Source: Zavarzinella formosa DSM 19928
Lineage (GTDB): Bacteria > Planctomycetota > Planctomycetia > Gemmatales > Gemmataceae
Direction: 5' to 3'
Assembly: GCF_000255705.1 (NCBI RefSeq)
Contig: NZ_JH636439.1
Span: 1,125,034-1,189,033, forward strand
DNA: 64,000 nt
The notes below the pieces were generated by a model. It was given only the letters and a program-made list of their open reading frames with translations, searched no databases and was not told where the DNA came from. Positions 54,480-63,434 of the stretch are shown piece by piece. A program made the position numbers and the translations under genes. How positions within the stretch are numbered: position 1 is the first letter of the stretch; each line of letters starts with the position of its first letter.

Positions 54480-54863
54480 ATGGACTTGGAGAAATTGAAG
54501 CACAAACTGCTCAACGACAAACAACTGGCGCCTGTCTATGATTTTTTTCTCAATCATGGGTGCAACCCCGAGTTCATTGCCTTGGGCACGGCGTGCATCC
54601 ATCCGACGCTGAAAGATATCCTCGACAAGATCGGCGAGCAAATCTCCCCCAAGGAAAGCATCCGCGATTTGCGTCTCATTCGCATGGCTGAAGAGCAATT
54701 CGTTCACGGCTCTTTCACTCTGGGAGGACAGCTTGGCGGAATCATTTTCTTTGAAGACTGTCACACCGGCCTGGCTGCCGTGCCAACCATGCCTCCGTCG
54801 GTCGAGATGAAGTACGCCCGATTCTCGCTGAAACCGATGACCTTGGACCCTTCACGGAATTGA
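54480..54863 (+). CDS. Small conserved-looking protein of unknown function
   Basis: A 127-residue protein read from ATG 54480 with TTGGAGA just ahead; the longer in-frame start at 54306 lacks a site. No signal peptide. It has a helical first half (M-D-L-E-K-L-K-H-K-L-L-N-D and P-V-Y-D-F-F-L-N-H-G-C) and a beta-rich end with F-V-H-G-S-F-T-L-G-G-Q-L-G-G-I-I-F-F-E, which looks like a compact cytoplasmic fold. I do not recognise the family. It stands alone, divergent from the FHA-kinase across 188 bp. Confidence 0.72.
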   Translation: MDLEKLKHKLLNDKQLAPVYDFFLNHGCNPEFIALGTACIHPTLKDILDKIGEQISPKESIRDLRLIRMAEEQFVHGSFTLGGQLGGIIFFEDCHTGLAAVPTMPPSVEMKYARFSLKPMTLDPSRN

Positions 54864-55004
54864 CGACGTGAAGAATCCACTCCTTCGTGAGCAACCGGAT
54901 ATTCGGCCAAAAAGCGGTCTTCCACATTCATGGCGATTGCTTAAAACTTGCCGGGTGAGTGGAAGCGTATTTTGAACGATTCGATGCCCCTGCGAGACCA
55001 AACC

Positions 55005-56012
55005 ATGAAATTGTTTGTGATCATCGTTACTCTGGCCTTGGCGTTCGCTCCGGCAAGGGCCGCTGAACCGGTTCGGTTGATTTTCGACACCGATATCGGC
55101 AACGACGTGGACGATGTGTTGGCGCTGGGGATGATTCATACCCTCCAGACACGGGGAACGTGTGACCTCATCGCCGTCACCGTCACGAAAGATCACGAAC
55201 TCGCGGGGCCGATGGTCGATGTGGTGAATTATTTTTACGGTCGTCGGGGCATCCCGATTGGCGTGGTTCGAGGCGGGGCTACCCGTGACGAAGGCAAATT
55301 TCTTGGCATGACTCGTGAGAAGGACGGGGACCGGCTCCGATATCCGCATGATCTGAAGCGGTCGATTGACGCCCCGGATGCCGTGACCGTTTTGCGGAAG
55401 GTTCTGGCCGACCAACCGGATGGCTCCGTTGTGATTGCCCAAGTCGGGTTCGCCACCAATCTGGCCCGCTTGCTGGAATCTCCGGCCGACACGGTCAGCC
55501 CGCTTACTGGCAAGGAATTGGCGGCCAAAAAGGTCAAATTTGTGTCCGCGATGTTTGGGGCTTATAAAGTCGGCGGGCAGAACGCTCACCGAGAATACAA
55601 CGTGACCGAAGATTTGCCCGCGGCCAAAAAGTTCGTGGCCGACTGGCCGACTCCAATTGTGTTCAGCGGTTTCGAGGTGGGGCAGACCGTTACCTATCCG
55701 TCCGTCAGCATTGAAAAGGATTTCAGTTATGCGAAGCATCATCCGCTGGCGGAGGCTTATCGCCGATACAGCCCGCCGCCCCATGACCGGCCGTGTTGGG
55801 ATTTGACCAGCGTGCTGTACGCCGTTCACTCAGATCGGGGTTACTTTGGATTGTCCGAAACGGGCCGCGTGACGGTCGGGAACACCGGGCTGACAGAATT
55901 TGCCCCGGCGGTCGGCGGCGCCCACCGCTTCCTCACCGTGTCCAAGGAACAGGCCATTCGTTGCCGGGAGGCGTTTGCTTTCCTCGCCAGTCAGCCACCG
56001 GCTGGCAAGTGA
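55005..56012 (+). CDS. Exported nucleoside hydrolase (IUNH family)
   Basis: A 335-residue protein. The signal peptide (K-L-F-V-I-I-V-T-L-A-L-A, ending A-R-A-A-E) puts it outside the cytoplasm. D-T-D-I-G-N-D-V-D-D at 28-37 is the calcium-binding signature of inosine-uridine preferring nucleoside hydrolases, which split nucleosides into base and ribose. Later parts (F-E-V-G-Q-T-V, C-W-D-L-T-S-V-L-Y) fit the divergent planctomycete branch, where the active His is replaced by W-D-L near the end, so the substrate may be another ribosyl compound. Two upstream in-frame starts exist; 55005 was chosen because it begins the signal peptide. It converges with the small lipoprotein gene, 23 bp away. Confidence 0.85.
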   Translation: MKLFVIIVTLALAFAPARAAEPVRLIFDTDIGNDVDDVLALGMIHTLQTRGTCDLIAVTVTKDHELAGPMVDVVNYFYGRRGIPIGVVRGGATRDEGKFLGMTREKDGDRLRYPHDLKRSIDAPDAVTVLRKVLADQPDGSVVIAQVGFATNLARLLESPADTVSPLTGKELAAKKVKFVSAMFGAYKVGGQNAHREYNVTEDLPAAKKFVADWPTPIVFSGFEVGQTVTYPSVSIEKDFSYAKHHPLAEAYRRYSPPPHDRPCWDLTSVLYAVHSDRGYFGLSETGRVTVGNTGLTEFAPAVGGAHRFLTVSKEQAIRCREAFAFLASQPPAGK

Positions 56013-56035
56013 AATCAAATTAGCAAGCCAAGAAC

Positions 56036-56191
56036 TCAATCACTATCGATCTTGGGAGAACCAAACCCGCGCATTTGCTGATTATCCCCGCGTAAATCTT
56101 TCATTGCGTCATCGTACCAAGGTTTGCCACCGTCCGAGACGCAACCAGTCATTAGAAGTGAAAGGACGACTATCGCGCATAAACGTCGCAT
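56036..56191 (-). CDS. 51-residue lipoprotein
   Basis: A short complete frame on the minus strand from ATG at 56191 to TGA at 56036-56038. The start M-R-R-L-C-A-I-V-V-L-S-L-L-M-T-G-C is a standard lipoprotein signal with Cys17 as the lipidated residue, and AAGGATGGGG lies ahead of the start. The mature 35 residues are hydrophilic: G-G-K-P-W-Y-D-D-A-M-K-D-L-R-G-D-N-Q-Q-M-R. The W-Y-D-D plus D-L-R-G-D-N block looks selected rather than random. The gene fills what would otherwise be a 310-bp gap between the nucleoside hydrolase and phosphoketolase genes. Function unknown. Confidence 0.68.
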   Translation of the reverse strand: MRRLCAIVVLSLLMTGCVSDGGKPWYDDAMKDLRGDNQQMRGFGSPKIDSD

Positions 56192-56322
56192 GTTTCCCCA
56201 TCCTTTTCATCCCGTCAAGAAATGCCCCCGGCGAGTTCATAACTGCTTCCAATTTGACGGGCAATACCAATCCTACAATCTGAAAGTGGCTTGGATGACG
56301 CAATTTTCCGGCCTTCCGCGTT

Positions 56323-58743
56323 CTACTGATCTCCCGCCGTGTCCGTGGCCGCCGCACTGGCCTTGTTGACGCGGCCAGACCAATGCCAGTCGGCGATTTC
56401 CGGCATGTCGGTCCCGTGTTCGCAGATGTATCGCGTATGTTCGGTCAGTTTGTCTCGAATGATTGTTGCGACGTCCGCCGCCCGTTCGGCCAGCCCTGGT
56501 ACCCGGCGAATCACGTCCAGCGTGAGGTTGAACCGGTCGATCTGGTTCCGGACGCACATGTCGAACGGCGTGGTGGTTGTCCCTTCTTCCTTGTATCCCC
56601 GGACGTGCATGTTTTCGTGGTTTGTCCTCCGATACGTCAGGCGGTGGATCAGCCACGGATAGCCGTGGAATACGAAGATGTTCGGCTTGTCTTTGGTAAA
56701 CAAGGCGTCAAAATCCGCGTCGGTCAGTCCATGCGGATGTTCGGTGTGCGGTTGGAGTTTCATCAGATCGACGACGTTCACCAGACGCACTTTCAGATCC
56801 GGCAGGTGTTTCCGCAGCAGGCTGACGGCACCAAGGGCCTCCAATGTCGGCACATCCCCGCAACAGCCAATCACCACGTCCGGGTCGATGCCGCCGTCGT
56901 TGGAAGCCCATTCCCAGACACCTACCCCGGCGGCACAGTGGGCCTCGGCCTCGGCCATCGTCAGCCACTGCGGGGACGGTTGTTTCCCGGCGACCACCAC
57001 ATTGACATAGTTGCGGCTGCACAAGCAATGGTCTGTGACACTCAGAAGCGTGTTCGCATCAGGCGGCAGATACACGCGGACGATCTCCGACTTCTTGTTC
57101 ACGATGTGGTCGATGAAGCCCGGATCTTGATGGGAAAACCCGTTGTGATCCTGCCGCCAGACGTGCGAACTAAGCAGGTAGTTGAGGCTGGCCACCGGCC
57201 GGCGCCACGGGACTTCGCGGCACACCTTGAGCCATTTCGCATGTTGATTCACCATCGAATCGACGATGTGAACAAAAGCCTCGTAGCAAGAGAAAAAACC
57301 GTGTCGGCCCGTGAGCAAATAGCCTTCGAGCCACCCTTGGCATTGGTGTTCGCTGAGCATTTCCATTGCCCGGCCGTCGGGCATCTCGTGTGTTCCGTCG
57401 GTCGGATCGAGTTCGCCGACGAAGCAGCGCCCGGTCACCTCCAAAACATCTTGCCAGCGGTTTGAGGCCAGTTCATCCGGGCTGAAGACCCGGAAATTCC
57501 CGGCCTCCGCGTTCATCTTCATCACATCACGCAGGAATTTTCCCTGGGTGCGGGTGGCGGCATCGTCCGTTGAGCCGGGAGACAGGACGGCGACGGCATA
57601 CTTCCGGTAATCGGGGATTTGCAGGTCACGAAGTAACAGGCCGCCGTTGGCGTGCGGGTTCGCCCCCATGCGCCGTTCCCTCGTCGGCGCCAAACCCTGC
57701 AATTCGGGCTTCAACCGGCCGGTGTCGTCGAACAACTCATCGGGGTGGTAGCTCCTCAGCCAATTCTCCAAAATGCGCACATGCTCGTCGGAAGCCATGT
57801 CGGCCATTGGCACTTGATGACTGCGCCAAGAGCCTTCGGCCTTTTTGCCGTCCACTTCTTTCGGGCCGGTCCAGCCTTTGGGTGTCTTGAGAACAATCAT
57901 CGGCCACGTCGGCCGGCTTTGGAATCCGTTTGCGCGGGCGACTGTTTGTATTTGTTTGATGTCCGCGACAACGACATCAAGCGTCCGAGCCAGTTCCCGG
58001 TGGACGGTGGCCGGATCGTCTCCTTCCACAAAATGGGGGGCGTAGCCGTAGCCTTCCAGGAGCTTGTGGAGCTCCTCGCGCGGGATGCGCGCGAACACGG
58101 TGGGATTGGCGATCTTGTAACCGTTCAAATGCAGGATAGGCAGCACGGCTCCGTCGCGGGCCGGGTTCAGGAATTTGTTGGAATGCCACGATGTGGCCAG
58201 CGGCCCGGTCTCGGCTTCGCCGTCGCCGACCACGCACGCGACCAGCAAATCCGGGTTGTCGAATGCGGCTCCGAAGGCGTGGGAAAGGGCGTATCCGAGT
58301 TCGCCCCCTTCGTGGATTGATCCCGGCAGTTCGGCAGTGCAATGACTGCCGATGCCGCCGGGAAAACTGAATTGCTTGAACAGCCGGCGCATCCCGGCCG
58401 CATCTTGGGTGATCGCCGGATAGACTTCGGAGTATGTTCCTTCCAAATAAACATTCGCCACAAGTCCCGGCCCGCCGTGGCCGGGGCCGGCGACATATAG
58501 CACATTCAAGTTGTCCCGCTTGATGAGGCGGTTGAGGTGGGCATAGACAAGGTTTAACCCCGGCGTGGTGCCCCAATGCCCGAGCAATCGCGGCTTGATG
58601 TGCGACCGCTTCAACGGCTCCCGAAGCAACGGATTGTCGAGCAAATAAATTTGCCCGACGGACAGATAGTTGGCCGCCCGCCAGTAGGCATCCAGCAACC
58701 GCAGTTCATCATCAGAGGGCAGGGTGGTCGTCTGCTCATTCAT
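56323..58743 (-). CDS. xfp: Xylulose-5-phosphate/fructose-6-phosphate phosphoketolase
   Basis: An 806-residue thiamine-diphosphate enzyme, the normal length for the family. It splits xylulose 5-phosphate (and often fructose 6-phosphate) with phosphate into acetyl-phosphate and an aldose phosphate. Landmarks: [10 protein letters not shown] near the start, V-A-G-P-G-H-G-G-P, and the cofactor loop [18 protein letters not shown] and [12 protein letters not shown] lie in the second half. A ribosome site (AAAGGA) precedes the ATG. The start overlaps the acetate kinase stop by 4 bases, so the two are translationally coupled and form an acetyl-phosphate to acetate plus ATP route. It acts in the cytoplasm. 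Confidence 0.96.
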   Translation of the reverse strand: MNEQTTTLPSDDELRLLDAYWRAANYLSVGQIYLLDNPLLREPLKRSHIKPRLLGHWGTTPGLNLVYAHLNRLIKRDNLNVLYVAGPGHGGPGLVANVYLEGTYSEVYPAITQDAAGMRRLFKQFSFPGGIGSHCTAELPGSIHEGGELGYALSHAFGAAFDNPDLLVACVVGDGEAETGPLATSWHSNKFLNPARDGAVLPILHLNGYKIANPTVFARIPREELHKLLEGYGYAPHFVEGDDPATVHRELARTLDVVVADIKQIQTVARANGFQSRPTWPMIVLKTPKGWTGPKEVDGKKAEGSWRSHQVPMADMASDEHVRILENWLRSYHPDELFDDTGRLKPELQGLAPTRERRMGANPHANGGLLLRDLQIPDYRKYAVAVLSPGSTDDAATRTQGKFLRDVMKMNAEAGNFRVFSPDELASNRWQDVLEVTGRCFVGELDPTDGTHEMPDGRAMEMLSEHQCQGWLEGYLLTGRHGFFSCYEAFVHIVDSMVNQHAKWLKVCREVPWRRPVASLNYLLSSHVWRQDHNGFSHQDPGFIDHIVNKKSEIVRVYLPPDANTLLSVTDHCLCSRNYVNVVVAGKQPSPQWLTMAEAEAHCAAGVGVWEWASNDGGIDPDVVIGCCGDVPTLEALGAVSLLRKHLPDLKVRLVNVVDLMKLQPHTEHPHGLTDADFDALFTKDKPNIFVFHGYPWLIHRLTYRRTNHENMHVRGYKEEGTTTTPFDMCVRNQIDRFNLTLDVIRRVPGLAERAADVATIIRDKLTEHTRYICEHGTDMPEIADWHWSGRVNKASAAATDTAGDQ

Positions 58744-59903
58744 GGGTGTTGTCCTTTGGCGGTGATGCGGAAGATGGTGCGTGCAATCATTGACTCTTCG
58801 TCCGTCGGGATCACGCGGACCATCACGGGGCAGTGGGAGTGGGCTGTCAGGAGCGATTCGTTCTGCTCATTCGCCGCGATGCCAATATCGATCCCAAGAA
58901 ATGCCAGCCCGTCACAGATTCGGGAGCGAATCTCCGGGGAATGTTCGCCGATACCGCCGGAGAAGACAATGGTGTCCAGACCGCCGAGTGCCGCCGCCAT
59001 TGCGCCGATTCCCTTTCGGACTGAATGGCAATATAGGTTGATCGCTTCTTCTGCTCTTGGGTCTGTGCCGCTTCGGGAGACGAGGTCTCGCATGTCGGCC
59101 GTGGTTTCGGACACCCCCAGCAACCCGGACTCGCGGTTGACGAGGGCGTCAAGCCGGTCGGCCGTCAGTCCTTCGGTTCGCATCAGATGCAGCAGCACGC
59201 CGGGGTCCAAATCGCCGGTGCGGGTGGCCATCATCAAGCCGCCGGTCGGCGTCAGTCCCATTGTGGTGTCGATGCAACGGCCACCTTTGACAGCCGCCAG
59301 ACTTGAGCCGGCGCCGAGGTGGGCAAGGATGATCTTGCTGCTCGCCTCTTCCGGCCCCGCCTGTCGTTCCAGTTCTTCGAGAAGGTAGGCAAACGAGAGG
59401 CCGTGGAATCCGTACCGACGAACGCCGGCCGATTCGTACCGGCGGGGGATTGGAAGTTGTGAGGCGACGCGAGGAAGATTCTGATGGAAGGCCGTGTCGA
59501 AGCAGACAACATGCGGCATGTTCGGCAACCGCGCGGCCAAGGCTTCAATGAGCCGAATTTCCGAAGGCAAATGGTTCGGGGCGAATGGAATCGCGGCCTT
59601 CAGGTCGGCCATCAATGCGGGCGTCACCAGTTGCGGGTCCACGTGTTTTGGGCCGCCATGAACGACCCGATGCCCGATGGCGGAGATGCGGCCAAGTTCG
59701 TTCGGGCCACCAAGCCATTCGAGCAATCCTTGGACTTCCTCATCGTGGCTCGCTTCGGAAAGCGGTCGCCGTTCGATGGCTCCGGATCGAATCCGCACCG
59801 GTGGCGTCCCCGCTTCAAACAGGGCGAACTTGACACTTGACGAACCGCCGTTCACGGTGAGGACGAGGCTTCCGGTCGCCATGTTGACGGAGTCGATGGG
59901 CAT
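58740..59903 (-). CDS. ackA: Acetate kinase
   Basis: A 387-residue acetate kinase. N-G-G-S-S-S-V-K-F near the start is the first family signature (normally N-x-G-S-S-S). [28 protein letters not shown] and F-S-G-G-I-G-E-H-S follow in order. It interconverts acetyl-phosphate plus ADP with acetate plus ATP. ATG 59903 was chosen, with AGGTGATG ahead; an internal ATG at 59882 is the alternative. It is the first gene of a two-gene unit with phosphoketolase, so the direction in the cell is probably ATP formation. Confidence 0.95.
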   Translation of the reverse strand: MPIDSVNMATGSLVLTVNGGSSSVKFALFEAGTPPVRIRSGAIERRPLSEASHDEEVQGLLEWLGGPNELGRISAIGHRVVHGGPKHVDPQLVTPALMADLKAAIPFAPNHLPSEIRLIEALAARLPNMPHVVCFDTAFHQNLPRVASQLPIPRRYESAGVRRYGFHGLSFAYLLEELERQAGPEEASSKIILAHLGAGSSLAAVKGGRCIDTTMGLTPTGGLMMATRTGDLDPGVLLHLMRTEGLTADRLDALVNRESGLLGVSETTADMRDLVSRSGTDPRAEEAINLYCHSVRKGIGAMAAALGGLDTIVFSGGIGEHSPEIRSRICDGLAFLGIDIGIAANEQNESLLTAHSHCPVMVRVIPTDEESMIARTIFRITAKGQHP

Positions 59904-60259
59904 TCGTCATCACCTGTATGGTGGGTGAAATCATGCCGCCCGGTTACTTGGAAGAACCGTATTCTGCGGCGTTAAGCAACATCGTCGGCGGCCAGTGTAC
60001 ATGCCACGCCCACCCTGATGAGATCGTTTCCGAATCGGCATTTGATGTCAACATAGGCGAACATCACTGGTCTTCACACCAAAACTTGGTTTGGGCGCGA
60101 CTAACAAGTCTACCCGTGCCATCCTGTTTTGGGTGATGAAGAAAGGGTGAAAACTCGGCGGCCCGTCACCCCGGTTGAATCCGGAGAGGCATCTCGCCGG
60201 AATCGTGATATAATCCGGCTCATTCTCCCTCATGTGAAAATCCACGCCGAGGCGACGCC
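59904..60259. other. Divergent intergenic region, no gene seen
   Basis: This 356-bp gap lies between the divergent acetate kinase and sigma factor genes. Open frames across it lack ribosome sites and family features. The supported element is the extended -10 promoter at 60206-60214 for the sigma factor gene. No promoter for acetate kinase could be picked out. Confidence 0.5.
60206..60214 (+). promoter_or_regulatory. Extended -10 promoter for the ECF-like sigma factor gene
   Basis: TGATATAAT fits the extended -10 form (TG-N-TATAAT) exactly. It lies 45 bases before the ATG at 60260, a normal leader length. No -35 hexamer is visible at 16-18 bases, as expected for extended -10 promoters. Confidence 0.5.
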
Positions 60260-61027
60260 ATGCCCGGAACCCCCGCTCCTGAAAACGGCCGACTGGACGC
60301 CATTACCACTCGCTGGAGTCTGATTCGACAGGCACATTCCGACGGCAAAACCCGCGATGCGGAGACGGCCCGCGGCGTGCTGGTGCTGCGATATGCCAAG
60401 GCTGTGCGGGGCTACGTCGGCGGGATGCTCAAGAACCGGGAAGATGCGGATGAACTGGCGCAGGAGGTCGTCGTCCGGCTTCTCAAGGGAGATTTTGCCG
60501 GGGCCGATCCAACCCGAGGCCGATTTCGCGATCTGCTAAAAACCGCCGCCCGGAACATGGTGCGGAATCATTGGGAAAAACAATCCCGCCGTCGGCCGGT
60601 CGATGCGGATTTGGGCACGGTGGCCGAATCCACGGCGGCGACCGACCCGTGGCTGGCTTCCTGGCAAAAGACCGTCCTCGATCACGTGTGGGCTGCGCTT
60701 CGGGAGGTCGAGAAGGCAAACCCCAAGAACCCGGCCCACACGCTGATGAAACTGCGAACAGACTTCCCGAACGACAGCTCCGAACAACTGGCCGACAAAC
60801 TCGGCAAGAAACTCGGCGCCACCATCCGGGCCGACACCTGCCGGCAAATCCTCCGACGCGGCCGCCTGAAATTCGCCGAATTACTCATCGAAGAAGTAAC
60901 CCTTGGCCTCGACGACCCAAACCCCGGCCGGATCGAAGAGGAACTGGCGGCGTTGGAATTGCTGGATTATGTGCGCGACTTCCTCCCGGCCGATTGGAAG
61001 CAACGCGGGGAATTGATGAAGGAGTAA
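60260..61027 (+). CDS. ECF-type sigma-70 family factor
   Basis: A 255-residue protein of the sigma-70 superfamily. Region 2 is clear at about 45-110: V-R-G-Y-V-G-G-M-L, D-A-D-E-L-A-Q-E-V-V-V-R-L-L, then G-R-F-R-D-L-L-K-T-A-A-R-N-M-V-R-N-H. A helix-turn-helix region 4 is less exact (S-S-E-Q-L-A-D-K-L-G, then C-R-Q-I-L-R-R-G-R-L-K-F-A-E-L-L). An acidic C-terminal tail of about 45 residues follows. This is the planctomycete ECF pattern, often linked to Ser/Thr kinases instead of classical anti-sigma factors. No anti-sigma gene is next to it. GAGG lies about 8 bases ahead of the start, and an extended -10 promoter is upstream. Confidence 0.85.
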   Translation: MPGTPAPENGRLDAITTRWSLIRQAHSDGKTRDAETARGVLVLRYAKAVRGYVGGMLKNREDADELAQEVVVRLLKGDFAGADPTRGRFRDLLKTAARNMVRNHWEKQSRRRPVDADLGTVAESTAATDPWLASWQKTVLDHVWAALREVEKANPKNPAHTLMKLRTDFPNDSSEQLADKLGKKLGATIRADTCRQILRRGRLKFAELLIEEVTLGLDDPNPGRIEEELAALELLDYVRDFLPADWKQRGELMKE

Positions 61028-61116
61028 TGGCCGGACGAACGCCACTTGCAAAATGTCGCATTGATTGGCTAAACCTCACGAACGTGTCTCGCTGTACATT
61101 GAAGCAAGATACATAT

Positions 61117-62142
61117 TCACTTCGCTGGTCGTCCGGCGGCGCCACTGACAGTTTTATACTCAAGTTTGGAAATACTAATTTGCGAGTTGACGGTATAAAG
61201 CAAAATAGTCTTTTCGCCCTTGAGCTGTCGGAAATCCGGAATAAGTTTGTCAAGCGGACCGGCATAGTCGACAATTTTCCGCAACTCTTTGTCCATCCTT
61301 TTTTTTACCCAAATCCGAGCAGATTCCTTGCGGACAGATATTTCAACATTGATGGGTGTTTTAGCCGGGAAAAGTCGTTCGGCCTTTTCAGCAATCGCCC
61401 CGCCCGTAACCCAATCCTTCCCGTCTTCTTGTTTATAGTAAAGCCCAGATCTGTATCCCGAGTCCGGCCAGCCATCAAATATCATGAAAAATCGGTTGTT
61501 CTTGCTCTTTAACCCAATAAGAATGGCGTCGTTTCCGGCAAGGCGTTCGATGGTGATTTGAATGTCATATTCATCACCCAGATCAAAAGGCAGTTCATAA
61601 AAATCTTCTCCAACCAACGACCCACCTTTGAGGACGTATTTTCCTTTTGGTTTGTCGCCTGATCCGATCATCTGTGCAAGTAAATTGACGGCAACAGGGC
61701 TGCTCAAGAACCGCTGCTTTTCTTTCAAGAGAGCCTCGTAATTCGCCGCGTCTTTTTTATCCAGATACACTTTGGCGACTTCGTTGATGACTTTCGTGAA
61801 GTCTGCCGTCGCTTTGCTAATTGCCTCGTCGTATTTTCGCACAGCGTTTTGAAGGGCGACGGTTTTGGGCATGACTCCTTCCCTTTCAAACGCTTCTTGT
61901 TCCTTGGTCAGAGTTTCGATCTTCGCGAGCTTCGCCGCATCCGATAATTCCTTGGTGGTTCCGATTTTTAACTTGGCTTGGGTAATCGCATCAATCAAAG
62001 TAGCCGAGGCGGCGTCATGTGCCGCCGTATAACTCTTTTTCGCTTGATTTACTTGTAACTCGACCCGCTCATCTTTAGGAATTGGGTCGGCGGCGATGGT
62101 TGGAACAGCGAATAGCAGGGCCGCCACAAGAACTCTGGTCAT
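61117..62142 (-). CDS. Exported coiled-coil plus jellyroll protein (second copy of this architecture)
   Basis: A 341-residue protein with a signal peptide (T-R-V-L-V-A-A-L-L-F-A-V-P-T-I-A-A). A long Lys/Ala/Glu-rich helix follows at about 22-155 (A-K-L-A-K-I-E-T-L-T-K-E-Q-E-A-F), which should be coiled coil. A beta-rich domain of about 180 residues comes last (Y-D-I-Q-I-T-I-E-R-L, F-F-M-I-F-D-G-W, S-I-S-K-L-E-Y). The layout matches the gene at 21037-21927, including the E-Q/E-A-F-E-R-E-G-V-M-P versus Y-V-E-Q-G-I-V-P-A turn after the helix, so the two are probably paralogues. An anchoring helix plus sugar-binding head is a reasonable guess. AT content is higher than in neighbours. Confidence 0.72.
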   Translation of the reverse strand: MTRVLVAALLFAVPTIAADPIPKDERVELQVNQAKKSYTAAHDAASATLIDAITQAKLKIGTTKELSDAAKLAKIETLTKEQEAFEREGVMPKTVALQNAVRKYDEAISKATADFTKVINEVAKVYLDKKDAANYEALLKEKQRFLSSPVAVNLLAQMIGSGDKPKGKYVLKGGSLVGEDFYELPFDLGDEYDIQITIERLAGNDAILIGLKSKNNRFFMIFDGWPDSGYRSGLYYKQEDGKDWVTGGAIAEKAERLFPAKTPINVEISVRKESARIWVKKRMDKELRKIVDYAGPLDKLIPDFRQLKGEKTILLYTVNSQISISKLEYKTVSGAAGRPAK

Positions 62143-62241
62143 GTGATAAGTTCCCAAGTTGATGATTGAGGAATGATTTTAACTGACTTTATCCAAATTG
62201 CACGTCGGAATCGGCATCCGAATCCAGCAAAAACCGGGCAC

Positions 62242-63381
62242 TCACCAAGCCGCTTCGCTTTTGCCGGCGATCACTTTCACCAACGCCTCGACGAAGAAAT
62301 GTTCTCCCCAAGCGACCGACTCATCCACGCCCAGGTTCTTGTGGAAATGGTAGACACCGTGTTTGAGGATTCCCTCCCATTCGGGGGTGGAGCGGGCGAG
62401 GAATTCATCTCCGCATAATGTCTCCATCGCGGTCAGGGCGGCAAGGCGGTATTTTTCCTTGTCCGCGTTATCGGAAACCAATTCCGACAGATCCCATAAT
62501 CCACTTGCGGCGATGGCCCCGGCTGAACTGTCCCAGAGGCGCGGGCCACCCTCGGGGATGTCGAAATCCCACCACGGAACCATGCCGGTGGCGGCGGCTC
62601 GTTTCAGGTAATAGTCCGCGCATTTCCGGGCGATGGCGAGAAACTCCGGTTCGCCACTGAGACGGTAAACGGCCGTGAATCCATACAAGGCCCATGTCAA
62701 ACCGCGCGTCCAGGCAGAGTTGGCGGCGTAACCCTGATGGGTGGTCTCCCGCAGAAAATCCCCGGATTGCAGGTCGAAAATCCCTTCATGAGCGGTGCTA
62801 CCATCGGGGCGCACAATGGTGGCAGCCGTTGTGCGGCAATGCTCCAAGGCGATCTCCCGTAGGGCGGGACTGTTGGTTTCGCGGACAGCCCACAGGATGA
62901 TGCCTACGTTCATCATGATGTCGATGAAGAGAGACTCCGGGGCCACGAACGACCGGAGATAGCCCCCTTTTTCCCGTCGCAGGGCCAGCGTGCGGCCGGC
63001 GTCGATCAGCACTTGCCGGCGTTCTTCGCTCGGTTCCAACCGATGCCAGCGGAGATAGGTGGAGAAGAACAAGAAGCCCAGATCGTGAACCGTGCGATCA
63101 AACCGTCTGGGAAGCAATGCCCGGCTCAGATCTTCGGCGGGTTGTCGCCATTCGGCTTCACTGGTATGTTTGTGCAATAGCCAGAGAATTCCGGGGAAAA
63201 AGCCCTCACACCAGTGCGTCCAACGTTCTCCCTCGCGGTTCCATTTGCCGCCAACAGTGTACATGGGCGTGTAGCCCGGATGGTCCCGCAGAACCCGGCG
63301 GCACTGGTCTTTGACAAATTCGAGGGAGTTGCCGAACGTCGGCAGGAGTTTCAGTCGAAGGGCGTCGCTGGAAAGAGTCAT
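62242..63381 (-). CDS. GH88 unsaturated glucuronyl hydrolase
   Basis: A 379-residue glycoside hydrolase of family 88 (alpha/alpha-barrel), which removes the unsaturated uronic acid left at chain ends by polysaccharide lyases. Landmarks are W-T-H-W-C-E-G-F-F-P-G near 54-64, H-D-L-G-F with Asp100, and L-F-I-D-I-M-M-N with Asp154. The two aspartates correspond to the catalytic pair known from Bacillus UGL. S-A-W-T-R-G-L-T-W-A-L-Y-G is also diagnostic. No signal peptide, as usual for cytoplasmic UGL. It fits with the sulfatase and acid-sugar genes in the window as part of uronate-polysaccharide use, although they are not in one operon. Confidence 0.92.
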   Translation of the reverse strand: MTLSSDALRLKLLPTFGNSLEFVKDQCRRVLRDHPGYTPMYTVGGKWNREGERWTHWCEGFFPGILWLLHKHTSEAEWRQPAEDLSRALLPRRFDRTVHDLGFLFFSTYLRWHRLEPSEERRQVLIDAGRTLALRREKGGYLRSFVAPESLFIDIMMNVGIILWAVRETNSPALREIALEHCRTTAATIVRPDGSTAHEGIFDLQSGDFLRETTHQGYAANSAWTRGLTWALYGFTAVYRLSGEPEFLAIARKCADYYLKRAAATGMVPWWDFDIPEGGPRLWDSSAGAIAASGLWDLSELVSDNADKEKYRLAALTAMETLCGDEFLARSTPEWEGILKHGVYHFHKNLGVDESVAWGEHFFVEALVKVIAGKSEAAW

Positions 63382-63434
63382 TAGTCCCGAACCACAGGAA
63401 AAGGAACTTTCGTGGGGTTCAGATTATGGGGCGG

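Noticed and set aside
59918..60136. Small plus-strand open frame in the acetate kinase/sigma factor gap
   Set aside because: No ribosome site, no conserved motif, unusual composition, and it lies within a probable promoter region.
63388..63425. Imperfect inverted repeat (GAACCAC/GTGGGGTTC) near the GH88 start as a terminator
   Set aside because: The arms need a two-base bulge and no T-run follows in either direction.
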